Part shown: piece by piece, positions 40,732 to 49,870 of the stretch
Layout: the number at the start of each line of letters is the position of its first letter
Position numbering within the stretch: the stretch's first letter is position 1
Assembly: GCF_007827045.1 (NCBI RefSeq)
Contig: NZ_RPFW01000012.1
Location: 62,001 to 126,000 of the forward strand
DNA from: Trebonia kvetii
GTDB taxonomy: Bacteria > Actinomycetota > Actinomycetes > Streptosporangiales > Streptosporangiaceae
Direction of reading: 5' to 3'
DNA: 64,000 nt
Made by a program: the position numbers and the translations under genes
The notes under the pieces: model-generated
What the model saw: only the letters and a program-made list of their open reading frames with translations
What the model was told of the DNA's origin: nothing
The model's database searches: none

Positions 40732-43614
40732 TCAGGTGTCAGAACCGAGCGGCGACGCCATCCATACCGAGTAATAAACCGGCCACGTGCCAGCGGGCGG
40801 CCCGGTAAGAACCTCGGCGTCCCGCTGCGTCTTCAGTGCGACCACGTGCTTGGGCACGACCCCGAACAGGGACACCGCGGACCGAGTCGGGCCGAGGATC
40901 ACCGGGCGGCGGCCGGCCTTCTCGATCGCGGTCGCGGCCTTCTCGAGCAGCGCCGCGGCGGAGGCCGCGGACGCCGCGGACGTGACAAGCGTCGCGGCTG
41001 GCTGGCCGCACTGGCCGCGGACGATCGGCGCGAAGTTCGCCGCAGTCGCGGCGTCAATGAAGATCACGCTTGCGGACTTGCCGATGGCGGAGCACAGCCT
41101 CGTGGCGGCGGCCACCGAGCCGCCGTAGGTGGACGAAGCGCCGACGCCGCGCAGCTGGATGCGGCTGACCAGCTTCGCGACCCCTGACGAATAACGGCTC
41201 ACCGACGCCTTGGGAGCGAGACCGGGGTTCAGGGTCGTAACGAGCGGCGGGATCGCCAGGGCCAGCACGCAGCAGGTGCCGACAAGGCCGACGGCCAGGC
41301 GTGAGGCGCCAAGCAGCGATGCTCGTGAAGTCAGGCGTGACGACACCCACAGCGCGAGCAGCAAGAGACCTGGGAAGACCACGGGTACCAGGCGGTGGAC
41401 TGCCATCGGCTGCCAAGGGACGACGGCCGGGTCCCACAGGACGGTGACCACGGACCAGGCGATGATCAGGAACGGCAGCCCCCACAGCCGCGCCGCGGCG
41501 AGAGAGGACTCAAAAGAGGCGGACGCCTCAAGGAAGGCGGGTGTGTTGAAGGTGGCGGTTGAGTCGAGAGCAGGTTCCTCTGCCGATGCAGGAGAGGCGC
41601 CAGCGGCCGGTGATTCTGAACCAGGAGACGCGGGAGACGAACTAGCGGCGGATGACTCTGAAGCGGGAGAGGCAGCCGACCCCGGTGCGGTGTATGGACC
41701 AGAAGGCGTGGCGGATGTGCCCGCGGTGATCAGCAACCGCACAGAACGCCTACCGAGCACGGCCGCTCCCGCGCAGGCGAGAATCACGGCCGGCACGCCG
41801 AGATACCACAGCACCCAGTCGAGGCTCGATTCGAAGTACTGGCGCAGGCCGTCGACGGGGAGGCCCTCGAGCCGTTGCAGCGAGGCGACCTGCCTGGCTA
41901 CCGCCGGATCGGTCTGGCCGCGGACGGTCTGGAAGTAGGGCCGAAGCGCGAAGCCGACGAGCACGAGCACCGGGAGCGCCACGGCCAGCCACTGCGCCAC
42001 CATCCCAAGCGACGGCAGGGCTACCTCTTCGCCGCCGAGCCCGACGATGTGCAGCCGGCCGCGCACGATGCGCCGCATCCGGTCGCGGAAGCCAGGGAAA
42101 GCGAGCGGCGCCACGAGAGCAGTGACCACGCCGAACCCAGCCGCGCACAGTCCGATCAGGTGCAACTGGGTCGACACACTTGCCAGGTACGCGCGCGACA
42201 GCTCGAGACCCGCGGCCAGGCCGAGCCCGATGCCGATGAAGAGGCCGATCCCGAACGGCCCAGCCTGCGGCCGCCCGGCCACGAACAGGTAGGCAAGGAC
42301 GGGGAAGGCGGGCAGCAGGACGCCGAGCGATCCGATGGAGACGAGCACGGTCAGGCCGAGCGAGAGGCCGCCGAGCCCGGCAAGCGCGAGCCCGCCGCGC
42401 CGCGCCCATGCGGCCCCGCCTAGCGGAAGCGGCTGTGACAGCGTTAGCGGCCGCGACAGTGAATCGGTAAACAGCGACAGCCCGCCGAACAGCAGGATCT
42501 GCACGAGTGGCTCGCTCAACGGGGTGCGCGACGCGTATACCTCGGGCAGACTCACCGCGAGCACGAGCGCGCCGGCTGCCGCCCACCACGCGCCGCACAG
42601 CCGCCCCACGAGCCCGGCGAATGCGAGCACGGCGCAGCCGCCGAGCACCGCCGGCATCAACAGCGTGCCGCCAAGGCCGCCCAGCCAGGTCCCCGCGGCG
42701 AGGACCAGCGGCAGCCCGGGCAGGAACGCCGGCATGAGGGATCCGCCCGACACGGTGAAGCCCGTGCTCGCGAAGCTCAGCCCGGCGGCGTTGCCGAACG
42801 CGGCGGCCGAGGTGGGAATCCGCGCCGTGCCGTGCTCGGCGATCCAGTAGCCGTACTGCAGGTAGATGCCGGGATCGCGGGCCGCGAACAGCTGCTCGGA
42901 CCGGAAGACCGCCTGCCACACTCCGAACCCGGCCGCGATCGCCACCGTCGCCAGCAGCGCGCCGAGCGGCACCTGACGCCGTTCCGGACCGGCTGCCCCG
43001 GCAAGCTCGGCGGCATCCGCGAGATCGGCAGTCACCGCCGGATCGCCAGCCGGCGCAGGAGCGGCGGCCGCTGCGGGCGGAACGTCGTCGATGGAGTCGC
43101 CGAACCTCGGCCAGCTGACCGGCAGCCGCCGCATCGCGAAGTAACACAGCGCGACCGCAAGTGGCACGAAGATGATCACCATCGGCAGCGGCAGCAGCCG
43201 CCCCGCGAGCAGCATCCCCACCCCCGGCGCCAGCCACGCCACGGCCAGCAGCGCAGGCGCGATCGTGACCGCCGCGAAGGCCCAGCCAGGCAGCCACCAC
43301 CAGCGGCGGGCAAGCTCCCGCCCGCGCGCGGCCGCCCGCCCGGCCGGCTCGGACAACCGCGAGTAATAGGGCCGCAGCCGCCCCGCCGCGGCTCGCGCGC
43401 CGCTAACCGTTCCCGGCCGCTTCCGCTTATCTCGATCCCGAACGGTTGCGTACTTCGCCTCGACGGCACCCGGCTCTCCGGCGGCCGCTTTCGGCCCGGC
43501 GGCCGCCTGCGGCCGGGCCGTCGCTCGCGGCCCGGCGGCCGATGCGGCGCGGGCGGTCGTCTCGTCCGGGGTATCGCCTCCACGGACGCGCACGGCAGGC
43601 AGTCGTAGGCGCAC
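40732..43614 (-). CDS. Large polytopic membrane protein, GT-C glycosyltransferase-like
   Basis: The 960-aa protein has a basic, Ala/Pro-rich N-terminal tail of about 90 residues, then at least 14 hydrophobic segments. The first external loop after an early helix contains ARDPGIYLQYGYWIAEHG, matching the Asp-containing loop of GT-C enzymes (ArnT/PMT-type) that transfer sugars from polyprenyl phosphates outside the membrane. A low-complexity Ser/Ala/Pro/Glu linker lies at about residues 640-690 and a soluble C-terminal domain of about 150 residues follows (VSRIQLRGVGASSTYGGS). GTG 43614 is chosen because the frame further up overlaps the divergent HD gene. Confidence 0.72.
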   Translation of the reverse strand: MRLRLPAVRVRGGDTPDETTARAASAAGPRATARPQAAAGPKAAAGEPGAVEAKYATVRDRDKRKRPGTVSGARAAAGRLRPYYSRLSEPAGRAAARGRELARRWWWLPGWAFAAVTIAPALLAVAWLAPGVGMLLAGRLLPLPMVIIFVPLAVALCYFAMRRLPVSWPRFGDSIDDVPPAAAAAPAPAGDPAVTADLADAAELAGAAGPERRQVPLGALLATVAIAAGFGVWQAVFRSEQLFAARDPGIYLQYGYWIAEHGTARIPTSAAAFGNAAGLSFASTGFTVSGGSLMPAFLPGLPLVLAAGTWLGGLGGTLLMPAVLGGCAVLAFAGLVGRLCGAWWAAAGALVLAVSLPEVYASRTPLSEPLVQILLFGGLSLFTDSLSRPLTLSQPLPLGGAAWARRGGLALAGLGGLSLGLTVLVSIGSLGVLLPAFPVLAYLFVAGRPQAGPFGIGLFIGIGLGLAAGLELSRAYLASVSTQLHLIGLCAAGFGVVTALVAPLAFPGFRDRMRRIVRGRLHIVGLGGEEVALPSLGMVAQWLAVALPVLVLVGFALRPYFQTVRGQTDPAVARQVASLQRLEGLPVDGLRQYFESSLDWVLWYLGVPAVILACAGAAVLGRRSVRLLITAGTSATPSGPYTAPGSAASPASESSAASSSPASPGSESPAAGASPASAEEPALDSTATFNTPAFLEASASFESSLAAARLWGLPFLIIAWSVVTVLWDPAVVPWQPMAVHRLVPVVFPGLLLLALWVSSRLTSRASLLGASRLAVGLVGTCCVLALAIPPLVTTLNPGLAPKASVSRYSSGVAKLVSRIQLRGVGASSTYGGSVAAATRLCSAIGKSASVIFIDAATAANFAPIVRGQCGQPAATLVTSAASAASAAALLEKAATAIEKAGRRPVILGPTRSAVSLFGVVPKHVVALKTQRDAEVLTGPPAGTWPVYYSVWMASPLGSDT

Positions 43615-43690
43615 GGACCCCACTGTAGACGGAGAACGTATGCGACTCTTTCCCGCCACGGCAGGGCCGCGCCGTCGCACACTAATCCGT

Positions 43691-44281
43691 ATGGAAGTGT
43701 TCACCAACTGGCAGACGTGGCAGCGCGCGGAGCCCGAGCTGCGCCGCCTGCTGCCCGCATCCACCTGCGACGCGCTGGCGGCGGCGGTCGGGTTCGCGCT
43801 CGCCTATCACGGCGATCAGCAGCGCCCGACCGGAGCGCCCTACGCCGAGCACCTGCTCGAGGCGGTCGAGGTCCTGGTCCGCGGCGCCGGCGTCACCGAC
43901 CCCGACGTGCTGTGCGCCGCCGTGCTGCATGACGTGGTCGAGGACACGCCCTGCACCATCGAGGACGTACGGACTGCGTTCGGCGACCGGGTCGCGGGCA
44001 TGGTCGCCTGGGTCACCAAGCCGGAGACGGCCGGCGGCGCCGACCGCAAGGCGTCCAAGGAGGCGTACCTGAAGGGTCTCGCGGACGCGCCGGACGACGC
44101 GATCCTCGTGAAGCTCGCCGACCGGGCATCCAACGTGCAGACGCTGCGCAACCTCGCGCCGCAGAAGCAGCGGGAGTACTACGCGCAGACGGTCCGCTAC
44201 ATCATGCCACTGGCCGCGGCGCGGGCATGGTGGGCGGAATGGTACGCGAGCTGGGCGGAGGCTCATCGAGATCTGGCGTAG
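43691..44281 (+). CDS. HD-domain hydrolase (MESH1/SpoT-like)
   Basis: The 196-aa protein carries the HD phosphohydrolase motifs: FALAYHGDQQRPTGAPYAEHLLE with the first His residues (about 32-54), VLHDVVEDT with the metal-binding HD pair (about 78-86), and KLADRASNVQTLRN. This is the catalytic core of SpoT-like and MESH1-like enzymes that hydrolyse (p)ppGpp or related nucleotides, without a synthetase domain. ATG 43691 is the start. Its 3' end overlaps the convergent membrane-protein gene by 80 bp. Confidence 0.85.
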   Translation: MEVFTNWQTWQRAEPELRRLLPASTCDALAAAVGFALAYHGDQQRPTGAPYAEHLLEAVEVLVRGAGVTDPDVLCAAVLHDVVEDTPCTIEDVRTAFGDRVAGMVAWVTKPETAGGADRKASKEAYLKGLADAPDDAILVKLADRASNVQTLRNLAPQKQREYYAQTVRYIMPLAAARAWWAEWYASWAEAHRDLA

Positions 44282-45488
44282 GCGGCTCTTCCTCCTGCCG
44301 CTGCCTGACCTCGTTCCCCGCGCGGATGGCGAGCAGCCAGATCGCCAGCGTGGCCGGGTAGATGAAGTAGCCGAACCTGGTGGACGGCGCCAGCGCGAAC
44401 ATGAGCGTCATCGCACCCGCGAGCAGCGCCACAGCGCGGGACACCGTTCGCGGCGGCCGGGCCACAAGCGACACCGCCACCGCCAACCCAGACAGCGCGA
44501 GCAGCACGACGACCACGGTGTGCCCGGCGTGCGGCCAGGTGGCGGAGATGATGTGCCCGGGCAGCGGGCTCGACGCCTGAGAGGTGACACTAGCCAGCCC
44601 GAGCGGGAACATGATCGTGTTCTCGACCAGCGCCTTCGGGTGGCCGAGTACGAACGGGCCGACGCATGCGACGACCACGCCTACCGCGGTGAGCGTGAAG
44701 CGGCCGACGGCCTGCTTGCCGTCGCGGACCGCGAGCAGCGCGATGGCGACGAGCAGCGCGGGCCACGCGGTCGCCTTCATCGCCGCGCCGATGCCCAGCG
44801 CGAAGCCGGCCAGGACCGGCTGCCGCCGCCACAGATAGGCGAATCCGAGGCAAAGGAACGCCACCATCGGCACGTCGGTCCCGCCGACGGCAAGCTCGAA
44901 GGCGATCACCGGGCTCGCGGCCACCAGAATCGTCCAGCGGCCCGGGTCGAGCGCACCGCCGCGCCGCAGCGCGAGCCAGAATATGCCGAGGAACACCACG
45001 CCGAACCAAATCCGCGGATCGGTGAGCATGCCGTGACCGAGCAGTGCGCGCGGCAGCCCGAACAGCGCCATCACCGGCAGGTAGGGGTTGTACTGGTTGG
45101 GATCCTGAGCCCCGGCGAGCACGGCGGCGTCCGCGTAGGGGGTGCCCTGGTGGATAAGCGTGTAGCCGGAATTGGCGACGACCGCCACCTCCGGCTGTTC
45201 AAGGCCCTTGGCCGCCATCCACGCCAGCGGCGCGAGCAGCGCCCCGGCGAAGGACAGGCCAACCGCGAGGTCCGCGGTCCGCCCGTGCCTGAGCGCCACC
45301 ACGCAGAGCAGGGCAAGCCCGTATCCGACCGCGGCCATCTCGCCCCAGAGCTGGTGGACCGGGTCGGAACTGAAGACCGCGACCAGAACCGCCCAGAGCA
45401 GCGAGATGGCGAAGATGCCGGCCAGCCAGCGTCGCCGCATGGCAGCCGGTGACTCGAATCCGGCACCAGGCCTTGTGCCACCCATCAC
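44202..45488 (-). CDS. GT87-like (DUF2029) integral membrane mannosyltransferase-type protein
   Basis: The 428-aa membrane protein has about ten helices and resembles the DUF2029/GT87 family of polyprenol-phosphate-mannose-dependent mannosyltransferases. Supporting segments are PYADAAVLAGAQDPNQYNPY in an external loop and IAFELAVGGTDVPMVAFLCL. The C-terminal cytoplasmic tail is Pro/Glu-rich. It probably adds mannose to a cell-envelope glycan or lipoglycan. The 80-bp tail-to-tail overlap with the HD gene is longer than usual. Confidence 0.75.
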   Translation of the reverse strand: MMGGTRPGAGFESPAAMRRRWLAGIFAISLLWAVLVAVFSSDPVHQLWGEMAAVGYGLALLCVVALRHGRTADLAVGLSFAGALLAPLAWMAAKGLEQPEVAVVANSGYTLIHQGTPYADAAVLAGAQDPNQYNPYLPVMALFGLPRALLGHGMLTDPRIWFGVVFLGIFWLALRRGGALDPGRWTILVAASPVIAFELAVGGTDVPMVAFLCLGFAYLWRRQPVLAGFALGIGAAMKATAWPALLVAIALLAVRDGKQAVGRFTLTAVGVVVACVGPFVLGHPKALVENTIMFPLGLASVTSQASSPLPGHIISATWPHAGHTVVVVLLALSGLAVAVSLVARPPRTVSRAVALLAGAMTLMFALAPSTRFGYFIYPATLAIWLLAIRAGNEVRQRQEEEPPTPDLDEPPPSSRTIPPTMPAPRPVA

Positions 45489-45598
45489 CGGCAGATTCTA
45501 CCCGGCGGGCGGCCGCAAACCGGGTCAACCCAATTCCCTGTGATCATTACAACTGGGCACGGTAGACGGGTAGCTGTGCGTGTTGCCAGTATTGCGCC

Positions 45599-46354
45599 AT
45601 GGGACGTCTAGACGGCAAGGTCGCCATCATCACCGGCGGCGAGGGGTCCATCGGCATGGCGACCGCCCGCGCGATGGCAGCCGAGGGAGCGAGCGTCTTC
45701 CTCGCGGGCATCTCCGAGTCCGGCCTGAAGGCGGGCGCGGCGGAACTCGGCGAGCGCGCCGCCTGGCAGCTGACGGACGTTACCGACTCCGCTCAGGTCA
45801 AGGCCGCCGTCGACGCGGCGGTCGAGCGGTTCGGCCGGCTCGATGTGGTGGTGGCCAACGCGGGGATCAAGGGCGCGACCGGGCCGATCGCCGACTATCC
45901 GGAGGACTCCTTCGACCAGAGCCTCGCGGTGCACGTCCGCGGCGCCTTCCTGCTCGCCAAGCACGCCGTGCCGTACTTGTCGGGCGGGGCGTCCATCATC
46001 TTCACCTCGAGCGTGGTCGGCCTCACCGCCGCACCGCAGATCGCCGGCTACTCGACTGCCAAGCACGCCCAGGTCGGGCTGATGCGGACGATCGCCGCCG
46101 AGCTCGCGCCGCGCGGCATCCGGGTCAACACGATCCACCCGGGCCCGGTGAACAACGAGTTCCAGCACATCGTCGAGGAGGCCGCGACCGGCGCCGACAG
46201 GGACACCGCGGCGGCCATCTTCGACGGCATGATCCCTCTCGGCAGGCACGCGGGACCCGAGGAGATCGCGCGGGCCATGGTCTTCCTGGCCAGCGACGAC
46301 AGCTCCTTCATGACCGGAGCGACGCTAGCGGTTGACGGCGGGATGTCGAGCTGA
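45599..46354 (+). CDS. SDR-family oxidoreductase
   Basis: The 251-aa short-chain dehydrogenase has the NAD(P)-binding loop TGGEGSIG (residues 12-19), NAGIKG (88-93), the catalytic Ser in SSVVG and Tyr-x-x-x-Lys in YSTAK (about 151-155), and a C-terminal VDGGMSS. The loop variant GGEGSIG differs from the common GxxxGIG. Streptomycetes often have an IspD-like cytidylyltransferase fused to an SDR in polyol-phosphate pathways; here the two are separate genes with a membrane protein between. Its 3' end overlaps that gene by 30 bp. Confidence 0.9.
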   Translation: MGRLDGKVAIITGGEGSIGMATARAMAAEGASVFLAGISESGLKAGAAELGERAAWQLTDVTDSAQVKAAVDAAVERFGRLDVVVANAGIKGATGPIADYPEDSFDQSLAVHVRGAFLLAKHAVPYLSGGASIIFTSSVVGLTAAPQIAGYSTAKHAQVGLMRTIAAELAPRGIRVNTIHPGPVNNEFQHIVEEAATGADRDTAAAIFDGMIPLGRHAGPEEIARAMVFLASDDSSFMTGATLAVDGGMSS

Positions 46355-47536
46355 CCAGCCGACGAGCCAGTCCCTGAGGACCCGCCACCACATGTAGAAG
46401 GCGAGCGCGCCGTACGCCACCGGCGCGATGCCGACCGCCGCGGCGATGCCGACGACGATCATCCGGCCCTCCCAGCCGAGCGCGCGCCTGTCGATGCCAG
46501 CCGCGAGGCCGCCGCGCACCCGGTAGCCGAGGTCGAGATGCCTGAGCCCGACCGCCGAGACCACGGCGAAGGTGAGCGGCGGATAGACCCGGCAGGCGAA
46601 GCCTATCTCGGCGAGGAACACGTACTCGGCCGCGTGGAGCAGCGGCGGCACCACCCAGTCGCTCCGCCCGTCGTGCGGATGCCAGGAGGCGAACGCGGCG
46701 AGCAGCATCGCCTCGACCGGGGTGAGCAGCAGGATGCCCGGCTGGTTCCGCAGCCCGAGGGCGGTCAGCACCCCGGTCACCAGCAGCCCGACGACCAGCG
46801 GGGCGAGCGGCGGCACCCGGCCGCCGACCCATCCGCCGATCCACACCGAGATCCGGCCGTCCCCGCGGTAGCCCCGAAGCTCGCCGCGGTCCCGCGCCTG
46901 GCGATTGCCGTCGATGACGGTCGCGGCGAGGGCGGCGAGGCCGAGCACGAACACGGCGAGGAAGGCCGCCCGGGCGCCGAACAGCAGGTCGGCTGCGCAC
47001 ACGACGGGCAGCCTGACGTCACCAGGCGGCCCGAAGACCCGCAGCCGGCTGCCCGGCAGCGAGGGGCCGTGCACGCACAGGTCCACCATGGGCAGTAGCG
47101 GCGTGATGATCGCCGCCATGATCGCCAGCTGCCACACGCCGTCTGCGCCGGGGCCGCCCAGACTTGCGACGAACGTGCCGCGCAGCACCGTCGCTGCCAG
47201 GCCTGGCTGTGAGCCCGCCATGTGCAGGCTGACGGACGCCGCGATCGCCACGTAAATGATCAGCTCGGCGAGCATGCCGCAGCCGATCAGGCCCCACTCC
47301 ACCACAGTGGCCGGACGCCGGCCGGCCAGCACGCGGCCCGCGTGGCCGCACACCACCACGGCTATCGCCGCGACGAGCGCGATCACCTCGCCGTGCACCG
47401 AGGCGACGGTCAGCCATACCGCCGCGATCATCGCGAAGCCCACCGAGATCTGGGACAGTGTGAGCGGCGAAAGCCGGGAGAGCGCTGCTGACTGGCGCGC
47501 GCTCAGGTGGCCATTCATGCCCGCCCTCGGATTCAT
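46325..47536 (-). CDS. DUF5941-like polytopic membrane protein
   Basis: The 403-aa protein has about ten hydrophobic segments. Its C-terminal half (ILLLTPVEAMLLAAFASWHP to AYGALAFYMWWRVLRDWL) agrees with the actinobacterial DUF5941 family as I remember it, members of which occur next to CDP-alcohol phosphotransferases and cytidylyltransferases. The N-terminal half has membrane helices but no CDP-alcohol phosphotransferase signature (D-G-x2-A-R-x8-G-x3-D-x3-D) that I could find. It shares a promoter region with the divergent IspD-like gene. Confidence 0.65.
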   Translation of the reverse strand: MNPRAGMNGHLSARQSAALSRLSPLTLSQISVGFAMIAAVWLTVASVHGEVIALVAAIAVVVCGHAGRVLAGRRPATVVEWGLIGCGMLAELIIYVAIAASVSLHMAGSQPGLAATVLRGTFVASLGGPGADGVWQLAIMAAIITPLLPMVDLCVHGPSLPGSRLRVFGPPGDVRLPVVCAADLLFGARAAFLAVFVLGLAALAATVIDGNRQARDRGELRGYRGDGRISVWIGGWVGGRVPPLAPLVVGLLVTGVLTALGLRNQPGILLLTPVEAMLLAAFASWHPHDGRSDWVVPPLLHAAEYVFLAEIGFACRVYPPLTFAVVSAVGLRHLDLGYRVRGGLAAGIDRRALGWEGRMIVVGIAAAVGIAPVAYGALAFYMWWRVLRDWLVGWSARHPAVNR

Positions 47537-47626
47537 TGATACGGAGCCGTTATCTCAGCGTAGCCGCGCAGCAGTGAATCCTTCGGGAATCGGTGCGCGA
47601 CGCACCGGGTAAAGTCCGCAGATGTG

Positions 47627-48340
47627 ATGGCGAAACGCATGGTGGCGGTGGTGCTCGGCGGCGGCGTGGGCACCCGGTTCGGCGCGGCACTGCCCAAGCA
47701 GTTGCTCACCCTCGACGGCAGGACGCTCGTCGAGCACTGCGTCGCCGCGTTCGCCGCCGCCCCGGGAATCGACGAGATTCTGCTCGTCATGCCGCTCGCC
47801 TACCACGAGGAGTCAAAGCGACTGGTCGGCGATCAGGTCAGCGCGATCATCGAGGGCGGCGTCACTCGCTCGGACTCGGTTCGCGCCGCCCTCGCGTACA
47901 TAGGCGCCCGGCACCGGGGGAACGAGACTGGCGTCCTCATCCACGACGCGGCCCGCCCGCTGGTCACCCGGCGCATCATCGCCGACTGCCTGGGAGCGCT
48001 CGAGGACCACGAGGCCATCGGCACGGCGGTACCAACCTCCGACACGATCCTGACTGTCCATGACGGCGTCATCGCACATGTTCCGCCGCGCGAAACCCTC
48101 TATCGCGCGCAGACCCCTCAGTGCTTCCACCTGGAAACGATCGTCAAGGCGCACGCGCTGGCGGCCGCTGACCCGGAGTTCCAGCCCACCGACGACTGCG
48201 GCGTTGTCCTCCGCTACCTCCCGGACACCCCCGTGCACATAATCCCGGGCAGCGAAGACAACATCAAAATCACCCACCCCGCCGACCTGGAAATAGCCGA
48301 AGCCCTAATCCGCATCCGCAGGCCAACTCAAGCGCCATAG
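47627..48340 (+). CDS. IspD/TarI-family cytidylyltransferase
   Basis: The 237-aa nucleotidyltransferase begins VAVVLGGGVGTRFGAALPKQ, the CTP-binding loop of IspD/TarI enzymes (G-x-G-x-R-x(4)-P-K-Q), and has GGVTRSDSVRAALA, VLIHDAARPLVT with the catalytic Asp, and TPQCFHLETI. These enzymes make CDP-methylerythritol (IspD) or CDP-ribitol/glycerol-type polyols (TarI). The neighbours (SDR, DUF5941-like, aminotransferase, GT2) favour a cell-surface polyol phosphate role over the MEP pathway. ATG 47627; GTG 47624 is also possible. Confidence 0.85.
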   Translation: MAKRMVAVVLGGGVGTRFGAALPKQLLTLDGRTLVEHCVAAFAAAPGIDEILLVMPLAYHEESKRLVGDQVSAIIEGGVTRSDSVRAALAYIGARHRGNETGVLIHDAARPLVTRRIIADCLGALEDHEAIGTAVPTSDTILTVHDGVIAHVPPRETLYRAQTPQCFHLETIVKAHALAAADPEFQPTDDCGVVLRYLPDTPVHIIPGSEDNIKITHPADLEIAEALIRIRRPTQAP

Positions 48341-48375
48341 CCAGCTCTTGTGGGACTCATGCTTCGGAAGTGATG

Positions 48376-49767
48376 TCAGGTGCGTCCGACGAGTGGTTGT
48401 CTGACAGCCTGCTTAATCAAAGTCCGGCCGAAGTCCCACATCAGACCCGACCCCTTGGACGCGTCGTCGAGCACGTCGGCGAGGCCGTCCACGAACAGCT
48501 TGACCTCCGCCTCCCCGATCATCAGCGGCGGGATGAGCTTGATGACCTCCATGTGGTCACCGGAGACCTGGGTGAGAATCCGGTGCCGCTGGAACAGTGC
48601 GACGACGACCATCTGGGCGAACAGCCCGACGCGTGCCTTCTGCAGCATGGCCCAGCCGGCCTTCGCCTTCAGCCCCGACGGCCGGCCGAACTCGATGCCG
48701 ATGATCAGGCCCTTGCCGCGCACGTCCTTGATCAGGTCGTACTTGGCGGCTAGGCCTTCGAGGCCGCGCATCAGCTCGGCGCCGCGCCGCTCCGCGTTCT
48801 CCACCAGGCCCTCGTCGTCGATGACGGCGAGGGCGGCGAGGCCCGCGGCCATGGCGAGCGGTCCGCCCTTGAAGGTCGTGGAGTGGACCATGACCTTGTC
48901 CATCGAGGAGTAGACGGAGGAGAAGATCTTGTCCGTGGTCAGCATCGCGCCGACCGGAACGTAGCCGCCGGACAGCGCCTTGGCGACGGTGACGATGTCC
49001 GGCTGGACGTCGTCGTACTGGTAGGAGAAGAACCGGCCGGTGCGGCCGAGGCCGACCTGAACCTCGTCGCAGATCAGCAGCGCGCCATTCTTGTGCAGCA
49101 GCGTCTTCGCCGCGGGCAGGAAGCCGGGCGGCGTCATCAGCACGCCGTGGCCCTGCACCGGCTCGACGATCAGCGCGGCGACGTCGCCCTTGCGCAGTTC
49201 CGCCTCCAGGGCGGCGATGTCGCCGAGCGGTATCTCCGTACCGGGCAGCAGCGGGCCGAAGCCGGCCTTGAATTCCTCCGCGCCGTTGACCGACAGCGAC
49301 CCGGCGGTCAGGCCGTGGAAGCCGTGGCGGGCGTAGAGGACGCGGCCCTTGCCGGTGGAGTGGCGGGCGAACTTGAGCGCCGACTCGACGGCCTCGGTGC
49401 CGCTGTTGCAGAAGAAAACGCGCTCAAGACCGGGAGCCTTGGCGAGCAGCTTCTGCCCGAGCAGGCCCATGATCGGCTGGCAGTCGAACTGGGTCCACGC
49501 CGCGAAGTCCATGTCGATGGCGTCTTGCAGCGCCTTCTTGATCACCGGGTGGGACCGGCCGGCGGCGAACACCCCGAAGCCGGACAGGAAGTCCGCGTAT
49601 GCGTTTCCTTCCGCGTCGTACAGGTAGGCGCCCTCGCCGCGCACGTAGTCCTTGTCGAAGCCGATGGTGTGCAGCGTGCGCGGCAGCTGCGGGTTCAGGT
49701 ACTTGGAGTGCAGGTCATACCCCTGGCCGCGAACCGCCGCCAGCTCAGCGCCTAGATCAAAGCCCAT
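48376..49767 (-). CDS. Class III PLP-dependent aminotransferase
   Basis: The 463-aa protein shows the class III pattern: VFFCNSGTEAVESALKFAR (phosphate and substrate contacts), LICDEVQVGLGRTG (Asp holding the PLP ring), and VTVAKALSGGYVPVGA with the PLP lysine (about residue 275). It resembles aminotransferases of the acetylornithine/4-aminobutyrate group often annotated as aspartate aminotransferase family. It converges with the IspD-like gene and may supply an amino-sugar or amino-polyol, though a primary metabolic role is equally possible. Confidence 0.88.
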   Translation of the reverse strand: MGFDLGAELAAVRGQGYDLHSKYLNPQLPRTLHTIGFDKDYVRGEGAYLYDAEGNAYADFLSGFGVFAAGRSHPVIKKALQDAIDMDFAAWTQFDCQPIMGLLGQKLLAKAPGLERVFFCNSGTEAVESALKFARHSTGKGRVLYARHGFHGLTAGSLSVNGAEEFKAGFGPLLPGTEIPLGDIAALEAELRKGDVAALIVEPVQGHGVLMTPPGFLPAAKTLLHKNGALLICDEVQVGLGRTGRFFSYQYDDVQPDIVTVAKALSGGYVPVGAMLTTDKIFSSVYSSMDKVMVHSTTFKGGPLAMAAGLAALAVIDDEGLVENAERRGAELMRGLEGLAAKYDLIKDVRGKGLIIGIEFGRPSGLKAKAGWAMLQKARVGLFAQMVVVALFQRHRILTQVSGDHMEVIKLIPPLMIGEAEVKLFVDGLADVLDDASKGSGLMWDFGRTLIKQAVRQPLVGRT

Positions 49768-49870
49768 CACACGATCCTTGTCGGGGGTGCGGGGGTCGCC
49801 CTCCGCAGGCCAATAGAGCGAATCTTATCGGCGGGCAACCTGCCGATAAGGTCGCAAGCCGACGAGCGTG